Source: Parabacteroides sp. (GTDB lineage Bacteria; Bacteroidota; Bacteroidia; Bacteroidales; Tannerellaceae). Taken from it: 14,019 nucleotides of DNA. Positions 1 through 8,112 of this stretch are shown here, piece by piece. Location: NCBI GenBank assembly GCA_020026285.1, contig JAHHQS010000105.1, positions 1-14,019 of the forward strand. The letters are read 5' to 3'. Numbering within the stretch: the first letter of the stretch is position 1; every line of letters begins with the position of its first letter. The position numbers and the translations under genes were made by a program. A model generated the notes under the pieces. The model made no database searches. It was not told where the DNA came from and saw nothing but the letters and a program-made list of their open reading frames with translations.

Positions 1-2
1 GG

Positions 3-1163
3 GAGGAAATGACTCCTTTGATTTCTGCTGAAGAAAGTTCTGAAGTGTCAGTTTCGGCTTCAGCTGCATCTGAATCTGTAGAAGAAGCATCTCAGGAAGA
101 AAAAGAGATTGCATCTGAAGATCCGGCAGAATCGGAGGAGAATGTAGAAGACGTTCCAGTCGCATCCGAATCTTTTGAAGAAGTATCTCAGGAAGAAAAA
201 GAGATTGCATCTGAAGAGCCAGTAGAATCGGAGGAAAATGTAGAAGACGTTCCAGTCGCATCCGAATCTGTAGAAGAAGCATCTCAGGAAGAAAAAGAGA
301 TTGCATCTGAGGAGCCAGTAGAATCGGAGGAAAATGTAGAAGACGTTCCAGTCGCATCCGAATCGATTGAAGAAGTATCTCAGGAAGAAAAAGAGATTGC
401 ATCTGAAGAGCCGGCACAATCCGAAGAGCATGTTGAAATCGTTTCTTCTGTTGATAATAATCAGGAAGAAAAGAGAGAAGTTTCTGATACTCCGGTTGCA
501 GAAGAAGTTCATACAGAGATCCCGAAAAAGCATCATAGCAGTCGTTATAGAAGAAGTCATCATAAGTCTTCATTTCTTCGAAAACATAATATTTTCGGAA
601 CGGACAGTAATGCGTTCTTATTTGTCTGTTTGCTGGTTATTGTGGTTTTGGGAATTACTTACATCGTATTTTTGTCTGATCGATATACCTTGAATAAATT
701 TTTGGATTCTGATTCGCAGGAAGTTCCAATAGTTTCTATGGATGTAAGTTCGGCGCCGGTTCCTGAAGTTGAAGAGAAAGATTCCGTTACATTAAATGTT
801 GCGGAACCAGAAGCAGCTCCTGTTGCTGAAGCCAAAGAAGAAAACGAAGAACAACCTCAAAAGGTGGCAGAAGAGAAGAATGTGACAGCAGGATCCAAGC
901 CTTCATCGGATGTGATAGCCGAAGTGGAAATAAAATCCGGAGACCGTTTGGCTACATTGGCAAAGAAATTCTATGGACATAAATTCTTTTGGGTTTATAT
1001 CTATCAATATAATAAAGATCGTATAAAGAATCCGAATAATGTCCCAATCGGAACAAACATCCGCATTCCTGCAGCTCATTTGTATGGAATTGATGCAAAA
1101 GATAAAAATTCAATAGATAAGGCTGCCAGTCTCCAGTCTCAGATCATGCAGAAGAAGTATTGA
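3..1163 (+). CDS. Acidic-repeat, single-pass membrane protein with C-terminal LysM domain (5' end probably outside the window)
   Basis: The reading frame is already open at base 3 (Glu-Glu before the first ATG at 9), so the gene very likely begins upstream; a start at 9 with GGAGG just before it cannot be excluded. Numbering from that ATG, residues 1-170 are strongly acidic and contain four 32-residue repeats. Residues 173-193 are rich in Lys, Arg and His, 202-222 form one hydrophobic membrane segment, 240-300 are acidic/Pro-rich, and 305-355 match a LysM peptidoglycan-binding domain (the GDRLATLAKKFYGH stretch, then NNVPIGTNIRIP). The basic patch before the membrane segment predicts a cytoplasmic N-terminus and periplasmic LysM. 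Family knowledge: Bacteroidales proteins of this build often start with an HU/IHF-like DNA-binding domain; that part is not visible here, so this is inference. A hairpin terminator follows. The LysM and membrane calls are firm; the role is unknown. Confidence 0.85.
   Translation, partial: EEMTPLISAEESSEVSVSASAASESVEEASQEEKEIASEDPAESEENVEDVPVASESFEEVSQEEKEIASEEPVESEENVEDVPVASESVEEASQEEKEIASEEPVESEENVEDVPVASESIEEVSQEEKEIASEEPAQSEEHVEIVSSVDNNQEEKREVSDTPVAEEVHTEIPKKHHSSRYRRSHHKSSFLRKHNIFGTDSNAFLFVCLLVIVVLGITYIVFLSDRYTLNKFLDSDSQEVPIVSMDVSSAPVPEVEEKDSVTLNVAEPEAAPVAEAKEENEEQPQKVAEEKNVTAGSKPSSDVIAEVEIKSGDRLATLAKKFYGHKFFWVYIYQYNKDRIKNPNNVPIGTNIRIPAAHLYGIDAKDKNSIDKAASLQSQIMQKKY
66..449 (+). repeat. Four tandem 96-bp in-frame repeats
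   Basis: Units begin at 66, 162, 258 and 354, exactly 96 bp apart, each coding 32 residues around the cores SQEEKEIASEEP and SEENVEDVP. Units 2 and 3 differ at about four bases of 96; the first and last units are more diverged, especially the 3' part of the last one. The length keeps the reading frame. Near-identity of the inner copies suggests recent expansion, so copy number probably varies between strains. Confidence 0.93.
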
Positions 1164-1185
1164 TTTTCAATTATCAGATAAAAGA

Positions 1186-1222
1186 AAAATCCTCTTTTCA
1201 AAGTGAATGAAAAGAGGATTTT
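1186..1222 (+). terminator. Intrinsic terminator between convergent genes
   Basis: A perfect 15-bp inverted repeat (1186-1200 with 1208-1222, 7-nt loop) lies 22 bp after the LysM gene stop. A runs flank the left arm and Ts end the right arm, so it can act in both directions. It sits between this gene and the convergent minus-strand DUF1080 gene and probably ends both transcripts. Confidence 0.85.
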
Positions 1223-1244
1223 ATATGTTTAAGTAATTGAATAA

Positions 1245-1910
1245 TTAATCAAGACTTCTGATATCCATGTTACGGAACCAGATCAAAGCATCACCATGCT
1301 TGCCTTGTAATCCGATATAACCTTTGGTCGGTATTGTAGCGAAAGGTTTTGGCAACCATCCGGGAATCTGTGAACCATCAGGATTCACTTTACCTGAAGT
1401 CCATTTGTTCATATCCATATCAGTGACTAATTTGCCGTTTAGTTCAACAGTGATATGTTTCCCCTGACAAGTGATAATCATTCTGTTCCATTCGCCCGGA
1501 CGTTTTACAATACGGTCTCTTGTAGCGGCAAGGTGGCCATAGATAGCGGCACAACGACCATGTGCTGGTCCGTCAGCCCATTTGGAATAGTAATCGTCTG
1601 CAATCTGAATTTCTACAGAATTAGGAATCCAGTCTTTAGTATCAGTACAATAAACAACGACACCGCTGTTTGTTCCAACATCAGTCTTGAATTCAAGATC
1701 CAGCTGGAAGTTTTCGTATTGAACTTTTGTCCAGATAGATTCATCTTTTACAGCAGATAATACGCCATCTTTCATACTCCAGACACTTGGATTATATGAA
1801 GCCTGTTCCAGATTATTACCAAAAAGAGGTTTCCATTTACTTTGTGCATCTACATTTGCTGGTAAAAGAGTCAAGCAGCTTAAACAGGCTGCCATCAATA
1901 ACTTTTTCAT
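1245..1910 (-). CDS. Secreted DUF1080 protein (3-keto-disaccharide hydrolase family)
   Basis: 221 residues. Residues 1-22 are a signal peptide ending in NVDA before Gln23, giving a periplasmic or exported protein. The rest is one DUF1080 (PF06439) domain, a concanavalin/LamG-like beta-sandwich. Visible family landmarks are WKPLFGNNL near the mature N-terminus, GTNSGVVVYC, VEIQIADD, GEWNRMIITCQG with the following VELNGK strand, and the closing KGYIGLQGKHG and FRNMDIRSL. Some family members cleave 3-keto-glycosides; others are uncharacterised, so the substrate here is inference. The length is typical for a single-domain member. Transcription probably starts from the TAnnTTTG box about 42 bp upstream. 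The beta-galactosidase gene upstream on the same strand is separated by a terminator-like hairpin, so co-transcription is not required, although a shared glycan-degrading role is plausible. Confidence 0.88.
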   Translation of the reverse strand: MKKLLMAACLSCLTLLPANVDAQSKWKPLFGNNLEQASYNPSVWSMKDGVLSAVKDESIWTKVQYENFQLDLEFKTDVGTNSGVVVYCTDTKDWIPNSVEIQIADDYYSKWADGPAHGRCAAIYGHLAATRDRIVKRPGEWNRMIITCQGKHITVELNGKLVTDMDMNKWTSGKVNPDGSQIPGWLPKPFATIPTKGYIGLQGKHGDALIWFRNMDIRSLD

Positions 1911-1951
1911 ACTACTAAATAATTTAAGTTGTGTTTTTCTAAAATCTTATT

Positions 1952-1981
1952 CAAATATAGAAATAAATTATGAAGAACAAA
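1952..1981 (-). promoter_or_regulatory. Promoter of the DUF1080 gene
   Basis: On the minus strand TATATTTG (1952-1959) matches the Bacteroidetes -7 consensus TAnnTTTG, and TTTG (1978-1981) lies 18 nt upstream as the -33 element, close to the usual 19-21. The predicted leader is about 35 nt. The -33 box directly abuts the upstream terminator hairpin. Confidence 0.7.
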
Positions 1982-1983
1982 AT

Positions 1984-2026
1984 AAAACCGGTTGTAATTC
2001 TCCAATCAGGAATTACAACCGGTTTT
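1984..2026 (-). terminator. Intrinsic terminator of the beta-galactosidase gene
   Basis: A perfect 17-bp inverted repeat (1984-2000 with 2010-2026, 9-nt loop) lies 18 bp beyond the beta-galactosidase stop. On the minus strand it is followed by TTTTATTTTG; on the plus strand by an even longer T run. With no plus-strand gene ending here, the minus-strand role is the likely one. Confidence 0.85.
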
Positions 2027-2044
2027 TTTATTTATGAGTGATTA

Positions 2045-5000
2045 TTATTGAGGAATAATAGTGAATCCCCATTTATAATCTTTGTTAGCCGGCAATGTAT
2101 ATTGTGGCTCCGGACGGGCGCCCCAGCTGTCATAACCTCCAACACCCTGCTGTTTCCAGTCGATACAAACCTCTACGAAGTTCTGAGGAATGACATGGTT
2201 GATATGATGCTGACGACGAAGTTTGTTCTTGGCTTCAGCTTCGTCATGATTAGCGATCTGTTCAGGAGTGAAGTTACCCCATTGACGAGGAAGATTGACC
2301 TGTTCTTCATCGTCGAAATCTTCGATAGAATTACGCAAAGCATTAAATTCGATCAATTCGTCGGCTACCAATTTGAGCCCCTTACCTTTATTGTTCTTGA
2401 CAGAGATCCAGCGAGTGTCAGTGTGGTGACCATTTTCCTGTGGACGAACGTATGGGAAATATAAGTCTTCGGCAGTTGTTTTATATAAACCGACTAATGT
2501 ACCGGCTTTACGATCCCAATAGTTTTCCTGTGGACCTCGTCCCAGATATTCAACCTGATTCATGGTTGCCGGCATACGGAAACGAACACCAATACGCGGA
2601 ACAGTCAGCTTGGAAGCTTCTTTACGGGCTGCATCGCGACCAGGAGTGAATGTTGCTGTTAGAGTTTCTTCAGAAAGTTCTGTCTGGGCTTCTTTCATTT
2701 CTGTAGAAGTGAAGTCGGCAGCTACATGAATGGCTCCACTTGGGTAAACCGTGTATTTTACAATGTAAAGATTTCCGGCAGGTAACAGATAATTGATGCT
2801 TACAACAGCATTCTTGTCATCCATTTCAGCCTTGGCTTCAACAACATTGAAGTTCTTGCTGCTCTGTTTCCATATCTGTTCACGCTTAGGCATACCGTTA
2901 CCATAATCATTATCGGTAGGACCACGCCAGAAGTTAGGCTGCAAACCGAAGCCTTCAGAAAAATATTCGGTTGAACCTACTTTGTACGAAGTAACCAGAC
3001 CTGTCTTTTTATTGAATACAAAGTTTACTTTAGAGGAAGAAACGATCACTTCATCACCATCTGTCCTGGCAGATAGTTTAGGACCTTTAGTCTTGAAGTC
3101 TGCCTTTGGAGCTTCAACAGGCAATACGAATTGTTCGTTAGCAATGACATGGCCGTTAGGAATTAATCCTTCTGCTTTAGTAGAAGTGATATGGAAGTTC
3201 ACGAAATATTCTGTACCTGGCATCGGATTCAGACCGGCAACATTGATTGAAACTTCTTTTCTTGTTTGAGGAGCAATGTCATAATTGAATTTGCCTGAAC
3301 GAACAGTCTTGCCATTAGCTGTTATTTTATAATCAATAGAATAATCCTTCAGATTTTTGAAGTAGAAACGATTGAATACTTCAAAAACACCATTCTTCAG
3401 ATCCTTGGCAGTGACAGCAACATCCTGATAAGCATATTTGACTTCAGCCATAGCGGGATGTGGAGTTCGATCCGGACCTACAATACCGTTACACAAGAAG
3501 TTTCCGTCACTTGGCATATTTACACCATAGTCGCCACCATAAGTATAATAAATACGTCCTTGTTCATCTTTTTCCTGAAATCCCTGATCAACCCAGTCCC
3601 AGATAAATCCGCCTTGCATATTGGGATATTTGTAAATGGCATTCCACTGATCCACCAGACTTCCGGTAGAGTTACCCATTGCATGAGCATATTCGGAAGG
3701 GGCTATCGGACGGTCACTGCCCAGTTTGCCCATTTCTTCCAACCAGCTGGCTCCCGGATATTGAGGAACATACATATCTGTGTTCCATTCCCATAAAGCA
3801 CGTTCGTAGTTGACCGGACGATTCATTCCGTCCTTTTCCTTGTTCTTGATGAACAGATAAGTCTGATAGAAATTGTAACCGTTACCAGCCTCATTTCCTA
3901 ACGACCAGAAAGTGACGGATGGATAATTCTTGTTCCTTTCGTACATATTGACGGTTCTATCCATGTGAGGAACCAGCCATTCCGGATTATTTCCCAATGT
4001 ACCGCCTTTCTTCAGATTGTAATACATTCCGTGCGATTCGATGTTTGCTTCGTCATAAACATACAAACCATATTCGTCACACAATTCATAGAACTTGCGG
4101 TCTTGAGGATAATGGCAAAGACGGACTGCATTGATATTATGAGTCTTCATCAGTTCGAAATCCTTGCGCATCAATTCACGAGGAACATAATGTCCTGTTT
4201 CAGGGTTATGCTCATGAATATTTACTCCCTTGAATTTGACCGGCTGACCGTTTACCAGAAATACGGTATAAGGCTTTCCGTTTCCGGCAATCTCTTTGGT
4301 CTGTTTCATTTCAAACTTACGGAAACCGACATTGTAAGGAACAACTTCAAGCACCTTGCCACCATCTTTAATGGTCATCACCATTTTATAAAGATCAGGT
4401 GTTTCTGCACTCCATTTACAGACATTCGGTAATCGTGTTTCGAATGAAGCAGTCTGGTTGCTGGTTGAGCTGACCCAGATGTTTTTAGATTGGTTCGCAA
4501 CAGTTTTACCGGTCTTGTCGATTAGCTCGTAAGAAACCGTCAGGTTCTTTGCTTTATCGGTATGATTCTTCAAGTCGACGCCTAACTTGAAGATACCATC
4601 CTTATAAGAATCGTCTAATGTGGAAATTACGCGGAAATCCTGAATGGCTGCCTTTGGCTGAGACCACAGGAAAACGTCACGTTCAATACCACTTACACGC
4701 CAGAAGTCCTGACATTCCAGATAGGAGCCCGTACTCCATCGAAAGATTTTTAATGTTAAGACGTTCTTTCCTTCTTTCAGGTATTGATTGATATGAAACT
4801 CGGCCGGATTCTTGGAATCTTCACTATATCCAACCTCTTTACCATTAATATATACATACATGCCTGATTTGGCTCCGGCAATATGTAAGTAAATATCGCG
4901 ATCGTTCCAGTTTGCAGGAACTTCAATGTCACGGCGGTAAACACCTACAGGTGTTTCTTCGGGCAATAATGGAGGTTGAGGATTGCGGGCTTTAAATTCA

Positions 5001-5392
5001 TAGCCATGATTGGTATAGATGGCTGTGCCAAATCCCTGACGTTCCCAGTTGCCGGGAACTTCAATATCTTTCCAGTCGCTTATGCTGGTTGAAGGGTCGG
5101 TGATTCCTGCAGGAAGATTTTTGTAGGAATCCACAAAAAAGAATTTCCAGGTACCATTCAATAATTTGTAATAAGGACTGTTTTCGTATTTTTGTGTTAG
5201 AGCTGTAGTTTTGTCAGGGTATGTCATGAAAGCACTTCGAGGTGTCTCTTTGTTGACAGCTACCGTCTGAATGTCTTTCCAGTAGGGCAACTGTTGGGTA
5301 CAGGTTAAGTTTTCTGCATGGATAAATCCTGTTAAGGGAAATGCACAACTTAGCATTCCACAAATAAATGCAGATTTAAGGATCTTTTTCAT
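2045..5392 (-). CDS. Secreted beta-galactosidase, glycoside hydrolase family 2 (large LacZ-type)
   Basis: 1115 residues from the chosen start at 5392. An ATG ten codons upstream exists, but MKKILKSAFICGML is a classic signal-peptide start and the longer form would put MVRVFYSISF before it. Signal peptide about 1-26. Domain order resembles LacZ: sugar-binding jelly roll about 55-245, Ig-like domain about 250-355, TIM barrel about 360-650, a linker beta domain, then the beta-galactosidase small-chain domain about 770-1110. WSLGNEAGNG carries the acid/base Glu501, and APSEYAHAMGNS carries the nucleophile Glu567. FWRGPTDND, GRGPQENYWDR, RPQENGHHTDTRW and GVGGYDSWG (Trp1090, equivalent to the LacZ active-site Trp near the C-terminus) are all present. 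It should release terminal beta-galactose outside the cytoplasm. All catalytic landmarks are intact. Neighbours do not form an obvious SusCD locus, so the natural substrate is unknown. Confidence 0.95.
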   Translation of the reverse strand: MKKILKSAFICGMLSCAFPLTGFIHAENLTCTQQLPYWKDIQTVAVNKETPRSAFMTYPDKTTALTQKYENSPYYKLLNGTWKFFFVDSYKNLPAGITDPSTSISDWKDIEVPGNWERQGFGTAIYTNHGYEFKARNPQPPLLPEETPVGVYRRDIEVPANWNDRDIYLHIAGAKSGMYVYINGKEVGYSEDSKNPAEFHINQYLKEGKNVLTLKIFRWSTGSYLECQDFWRVSGIERDVFLWSQPKAAIQDFRVISTLDDSYKDGIFKLGVDLKNHTDKAKNLTVSYELIDKTGKTVANQSKNIWVSSTSNQTASFETRLPNVCKWSAETPDLYKMVMTIKDGGKVLEVVPYNVGFRKFEMKQTKEIAGNGKPYTVFLVNGQPVKFKGVNIHEHNPETGHYVPRELMRKDFELMKTHNINAVRLCHYPQDRKFYELCDEYGLYVYDEANIESHGMYYNLKKGGTLGNNPEWLVPHMDRTVNMYERNKNYPSVTFWSLGNEAGNGYNFYQTYLFIKNKEKDGMNRPVNYERALWEWNTDMYVPQYPGASWLEEMGKLGSDRPIAPSEYAHAMGNSTGSLVDQWNAIYKYPNMQGGFIWDWVDQGFQEKDEQGRIYYTYGGDYGVNMPSDGNFLCNGIVGPDRTPHPAMAEVKYAYQDVAVTAKDLKNGVFEVFNRFYFKNLKDYSIDYKITANGKTVRSGKFNYDIAPQTRKEVSINVAGLNPMPGTEYFVNFHITSTKAEGLIPNGHVIANEQFVLPVEAPKADFKTKGPKLSARTDGDEVIVSSSKVNFVFNKKTGLVTSYKVGSTEYFSEGFGLQPNFWRGPTDNDYGNGMPKREQIWKQSSKNFNVVEAKAEMDDKNAVVSINYLLPAGNLYIVKYTVYPSGAIHVAADFTSTEMKEAQTELSEETLTATFTPGRDAARKEASKLTVPRIGVRFRMPATMNQVEYLGRGPQENYWDRKAGTLVGLYKTTAEDLYFPYVRPQENGHHTDTRWISVKNNKGKGLKLVADELIEFNALRNSIEDFDDEEQVNLPRQWGNFTPEQIANHDEAEAKNKLRRQHHINHVIPQNFVEVCIDWKQQGVGGYDSWGARPEPQYTLPANKDYKWGFTIIPQ

Positions 5393-5406
5393 AAATGATA
5401 TAGAAT

Positions 5407-5444
5407 AAAAAACACGAACCAATCTATTAAGATTGATTCGTGTT
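5407..5444 (-). terminator. Intrinsic terminator of the DUF3332 gene, next to the beta-galactosidase start
   Basis: A 14-bp stem (5411-5424 with 5431-5444, 6-nt loop TATTAA) lies 16 bp past the DUF3332 stop. The single non-Watson-Crick position is G-U in minus-strand RNA but C-A in plus-strand RNA, which supports function on the minus strand. It is followed there by about six Ts and, after only 14 more bases, by the beta-galactosidase start codon. Confidence 0.8.
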
Positions 5445-5460
5445 ATATTAGAAAATTTTA

Positions 5461-6018
5461 TTAACGCATTGCGTAAAACGCATAATTTGTTGCTACTTCC
5501 TGGAAAGCAAGAACGCCGGAATGATTTAACTCGACATTCATTTCCTGGCCGTTAGGCAGATACATAACAACATCATTTTCTCCGTTAAATTTGAACAATT
5601 TGTAAGAAGAATTTTCAGCTTCAATATTCCAAGACTGATCTTGTGAATTGAAAACTAAATCGACCGCATTTTCTTCGTCGCCATCTTTTTCGATGTGATA
5701 TCCATCAGTCTTGGTTTCAACTGTATACTTACCATTTTCTGTTTCAATATTTTTTACGGAACCGTTTTCTGCAACAGGAGAACTACCGCTCCAGAATTCG
5801 ATTGAGTTCAATACCAGAAAGTCTGAAAGCCAGGAAATTTCATAAACAGGAATGATATGGAAAGCAACGAATACAAGTTCGTTTACGAATTTGCTGCTGA
5901 TACCATGATTCCATGATAATAATTTGTTAGTTAGACCAAAAGAACCGATACATGATGAAAAAGTCATACTTCCAGCCAAGGCAGCAGCGACCAAAAAGGT
6001 TAAGCTTTTTTTTGTCAT
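5461..6018 (-). CDS. DUF3332 family lipoprotein
   Basis: 185 residues. The N-terminus MTKKSLTFLVAAALAGSMTF with SSC at 21-23 is a lipoprotein signal peptide with Cys23 as the likely lipidated residue. The next segment, about residues 24-76 (CIGSFGLTNKLLSWN, then a hydrophobic stretch through FVNELVFVAFHIIPVYE and NSIEFW), is the conserved DUF3332 signature; its hydrophobicity suggests a membrane-associated helix. Residues 85-185 are a polar beta-rich domain of unknown function. DUF3332 proteins are widespread in Bacteroidetes and have no assigned role that I know of. The gene is transcribed divergently from the ABC-F gene and ends at its own terminator. Family assignment is confident; function is not known. 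Confidence 0.88.
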   Translation of the reverse strand: MTKKSLTFLVAAALAGSMTFSSCIGSFGLTNKLLSWNHGISSKFVNELVFVAFHIIPVYEISWLSDFLVLNSIEFWSGSSPVAENGSVKNIETENGKYTVETKTDGYHIEKDGDEENAVDLVFNSQDQSWNIEAENSSYKLFKFNGENDVVMYLPNGQEMNVELNHSGVLAFQEVATNYAFYAMR

Positions 6019-6048
6019 AGGATATTATTTTTAAAAGTTAATTTTATG

Positions 6049-6056
6049 CGAAGATA
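6049..6056 (-). promoter_or_regulatory. Probable promoter of the DUF3332 gene (-7 box)
   Basis: On the minus strand TATCTTCG differs at one position from TAnnTTTG and lies 31 bp upstream of the DUF3332 start. No convincing -33 element was seen. Confidence 0.5.
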
Positions 6057-6076
6057 GAAAAATCTTTTAACTGTTG

Positions 6077-6084
6077 TATCTTTG
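6077..6084 (+). promoter_or_regulatory. Promoter of the ABC-F gene (-7 box)
   Basis: TATCTTTG is an exact TAnnTTTG match 24 bp before the ATG. The predicted leader is only about 18 nt and contains AAGGA at 6097-6101, a usable weak Shine-Dalgarno. The two divergent -7 boxes lie 20 bp apart, so the two promoters overlap. Confidence 0.7.
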
Positions 6085-6108
6085 TCGTGAAAATAAAAGG
6101 AAAAAATT

Positions 6109-8040
6109 ATGATTTCAGTTGATGGTTTAAAAGTGGAATTTGGTGGTTTTACTTTATTCGATAATGTCTCTTTCGTGATTAACAAGAAAGACCGTATTGC
6201 TTTGGTCGGAAAAAATGGAGCAGGGAAATCTACAATGTTGAAGATTTTGACTGGATTACAGTCACCAACAGGCGGAGTTGTCAGTATCCCAAAGGAAACA
6301 ACTATTGGATATTTGCCACAGCACATGCAACTGGAAGATACAAGAACTGTTCGTGAGGAAGCAGAATCGGCTTTCGAACATATCCATGAACTGGAGCGTG
6401 AAATCAATTCTTTGAATGAACAGCTGTCTGAACGTACCGATTATGAATCGGAAGCATATCAGAAAATTATAGATAAGGTAACACATTTGTCGGAACAATT
6501 CCAGATAGTGGGCGGTAACAATTATCATGCTGAACTGGAAAGAACTCTGATCGGGTTAGGTTTTTCGAGAGACGATTTCGGCAGACCGACCAGTGAGTTC
6601 AGTGGCGGCTGGCGTATGCGTATTGAATTGGCGAAATTATTACTCCGTCGTCCGGATGTTTTGTTGCTCGACGAGCCGACCAACCATTTGGATATTGAAT
6701 CTATCCAGTGGCTTGAAAACTTTATCTCAACCCGTGCCAATGCCGTAGTTCTTGTTTCGCACGACCGTGCTTTTATCGATAATACAACTACTCGAACAAT
6801 TGAAATCGAGTTGGGACATATTTACGACTATAAAGTAAAATATTCCGATTACGTTGTTCTGCGTAAAGAACGTCGTGAACAGCAGCTTCGTGCCTATGAG
6901 AACCAGCAAAAGAAGCTGGCCGATACAGAAGCTTTTATTGAACGGTTCCGTTATAAGGCAACCAAATCAACCCAGGTTCAGTCTCGAATCAAACAATTGG
7001 AAAAGATAGATCTGATTGAAGTGGATGAAGTGGATACCGCGATGTTGAATCTGAAATTCCCTCCGGCACCACATTCCGGCTCTTATCCGGTGATTGCTGA
7101 AAATGTTCGCAAAAGTTATGGTGATCATTTGATCTTCGACCATGTTGATATGACTATCCGGAGAGGGGAGAAGGTCGCTTTTGTCGGCAAGAACGGTGAA
7201 GGAAAGTCTACATTGGTAAAATGTATTATGGGTGAGATTCCTTTCGACGGATCCTTGAAATTAGGTCATGGCGTTAAGATTGGATATTTTGCACAGAATC
7301 AGGCCCAGTTGTTAGATGATAATCTGACAGTATTTGATACGATAGATTATGTTGCCCAAGGTGATATACGTACAAAGATTAGAGATATTCTGGGAGCGTT
7401 CATGTTTGGAGGTGAAGCATCCGATAAGAAAGTGAAAGTGCTGTCGGGTGGAGAGAGAAGCCGACTGGCCATGATTCGTCTGCTTTTGGAACCGGTTAAC
7501 TTGTTGATTCTCGATGAGCCTACCAATCATCTGGATATGCGTTCGAAAGATGTGTTGAAGGAAGCATTGAAAGAATTTGATGGAACAGTGATTGTCGTAT
7601 CACACGACCGTGAATTTTTGGATGGCCTGGTTGAGAAGGTTTATGAATTTGGAAACAAGAAGGTTGTCGAGCATCTGGGTGGAATATATGATTTCCTGGA
7701 GAAAAAGAAGATGCAGACTCTGCAAGAGCTTGAATACTCTGCCAGGATAGCTGAAGAAGCAGCTCCTGAAGCTCCGACACAGAACAAACTTTCGTACGAG
7801 GCACGAAAAGAAATGAACAAGGCTATCAGAAAGCAGGAAAAGCTGGTTGCTGACTCTGAACAGAAAATTGAGGAGCTGGAAACTGCCATATCTGCTTTGG
7901 AAGAAAAACTTTCAACACCTGAAGGAGCTTCTGATGTATCATTGTATACAGAATATTCTGATTTAAAGAAATCATTGTCCGAAACCATGGATTTATGGAC
8001 AGAGCAGACTATGGAATTGGAAAATATGCAGCAGTCATGA
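6109..8040 (+). CDS. ABC-F family ATPase (YdiF/YheS-like ribosome-associated factor)
   Basis: 643 residues with two ABC ATPase domains and no membrane segment, the mark of ABC-F translation factors that act at the ribosomal E site rather than as transporters. Domain 1: Walker A GKNGAGKST at 34-42, arm insertion about 85-135, signature SGGW at 165-168, Walker B VLLLDEPTNHLD at 184-195, and SHD at 217-219. The charged inter-domain linker about 245-310 corresponds to the P-site tRNA-interaction motif. Domain 2: Walker A GKNGEGKST at 360-368, LSGGE at 445-449, Walker B with DEPTNHLD ending at 476, SHD at 498-500. Residues 560-640 are a Lys/Glu-rich coiled-coil tail as in the YdiF/Uup/YheS group. 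Length fits YdiF and YheS. The lack of a regulatory leader points to a housekeeping member rather than an antibiotic-induced resistance ABC-F, but that is inference. Confidence 0.95.
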   Translation: MISVDGLKVEFGGFTLFDNVSFVINKKDRIALVGKNGAGKSTMLKILTGLQSPTGGVVSIPKETTIGYLPQHMQLEDTRTVREEAESAFEHIHELEREINSLNEQLSERTDYESEAYQKIIDKVTHLSEQFQIVGGNNYHAELERTLIGLGFSRDDFGRPTSEFSGGWRMRIELAKLLLRRPDVLLLDEPTNHLDIESIQWLENFISTRANAVVLVSHDRAFIDNTTTRTIEIELGHIYDYKVKYSDYVVLRKERREQQLRAYENQQKKLADTEAFIERFRYKATKSTQVQSRIKQLEKIDLIEVDEVDTAMLNLKFPPAPHSGSYPVIAENVRKSYGDHLIFDHVDMTIRRGEKVAFVGKNGEGKSTLVKCIMGEIPFDGSLKLGHGVKIGYFAQNQAQLLDDNLTVFDTIDYVAQGDIRTKIRDILGAFMFGGEASDKKVKVLSGGERSRLAMIRLLLEPVNLLILDEPTNHLDMRSKDVLKEALKEFDGTVIVVSHDREFLDGLVEKVYEFGNKKVVEHLGGIYDFLEKKKMQTLQELEYSARIAEEAAPEAPTQNKLSYEARKEMNKAIRKQEKLVADSEQKIEELETAISALEEKLSTPEGASDVSLYTEYSDLKKSLSETMDLWTEQTMELENMQQS

Positions 8041-8060
8041 TTTTTTTTGTGAAAAATCAT
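8037..8060 (+). terminator. Weak A/T hairpin overlapping the ABC-F stop codon
   Basis: A 9-bp inverted repeat (8037-8045 with 8052-8060, 6-nt loop) includes the stop codon. It is almost all A/T and is followed by AAGCTTTTAC rather than a clean T tract, so termination would be inefficient at best. Confidence 0.3.
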
Positions 8061-8094
8061 AAGCTTTTACATCAACAAATCTGTTTGTTTTCTA

Positions 8095-8102
8095 TATCTT
8101 TG
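8095..8102 (+). promoter_or_regulatory. Promoter of the nagA pair (-7 box)
   Basis: TATCTTTG exactly matches TAnnTTTG. It lies 63 bp before the first nagA ATG, giving a leader of about 55 nt that contains a hairpin. No clear -33 box at the usual distance, which may mean the promoter depends on an activator. Confidence 0.65.
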
Positions 8103-8112
8103 TAAGATGTAC

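Noticed and set aside
66..449. Regularly spaced repeats resembling a CRISPR array
   Set aside because: The units are directly contiguous without unique spacers and encode an in-frame protein repeat.
60..693. Long open frames on the minus strand (60-563) and in another plus frame (367-693) across the acidic repeats
   Set aside because: They arise because the repeated GAA/TCT-rich codons lack stops in other frames; the translations are low-complexity Phe/Leu/Arg repeats, and the LysM-protein frame explains the DNA.
5393..5422. Upstream ATG that would add ten residues to beta-galactosidase
   Set aside because: It would place MVRVFYSISF before a standard Lys-rich signal-peptide start and would begin in the T tract of the preceding terminator.
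6015..8060. Several minus-strand open frames inside the ABC-F gene
   Set aside because: They are shadows of a well-supported 643-residue protein and have no recognisable domains.
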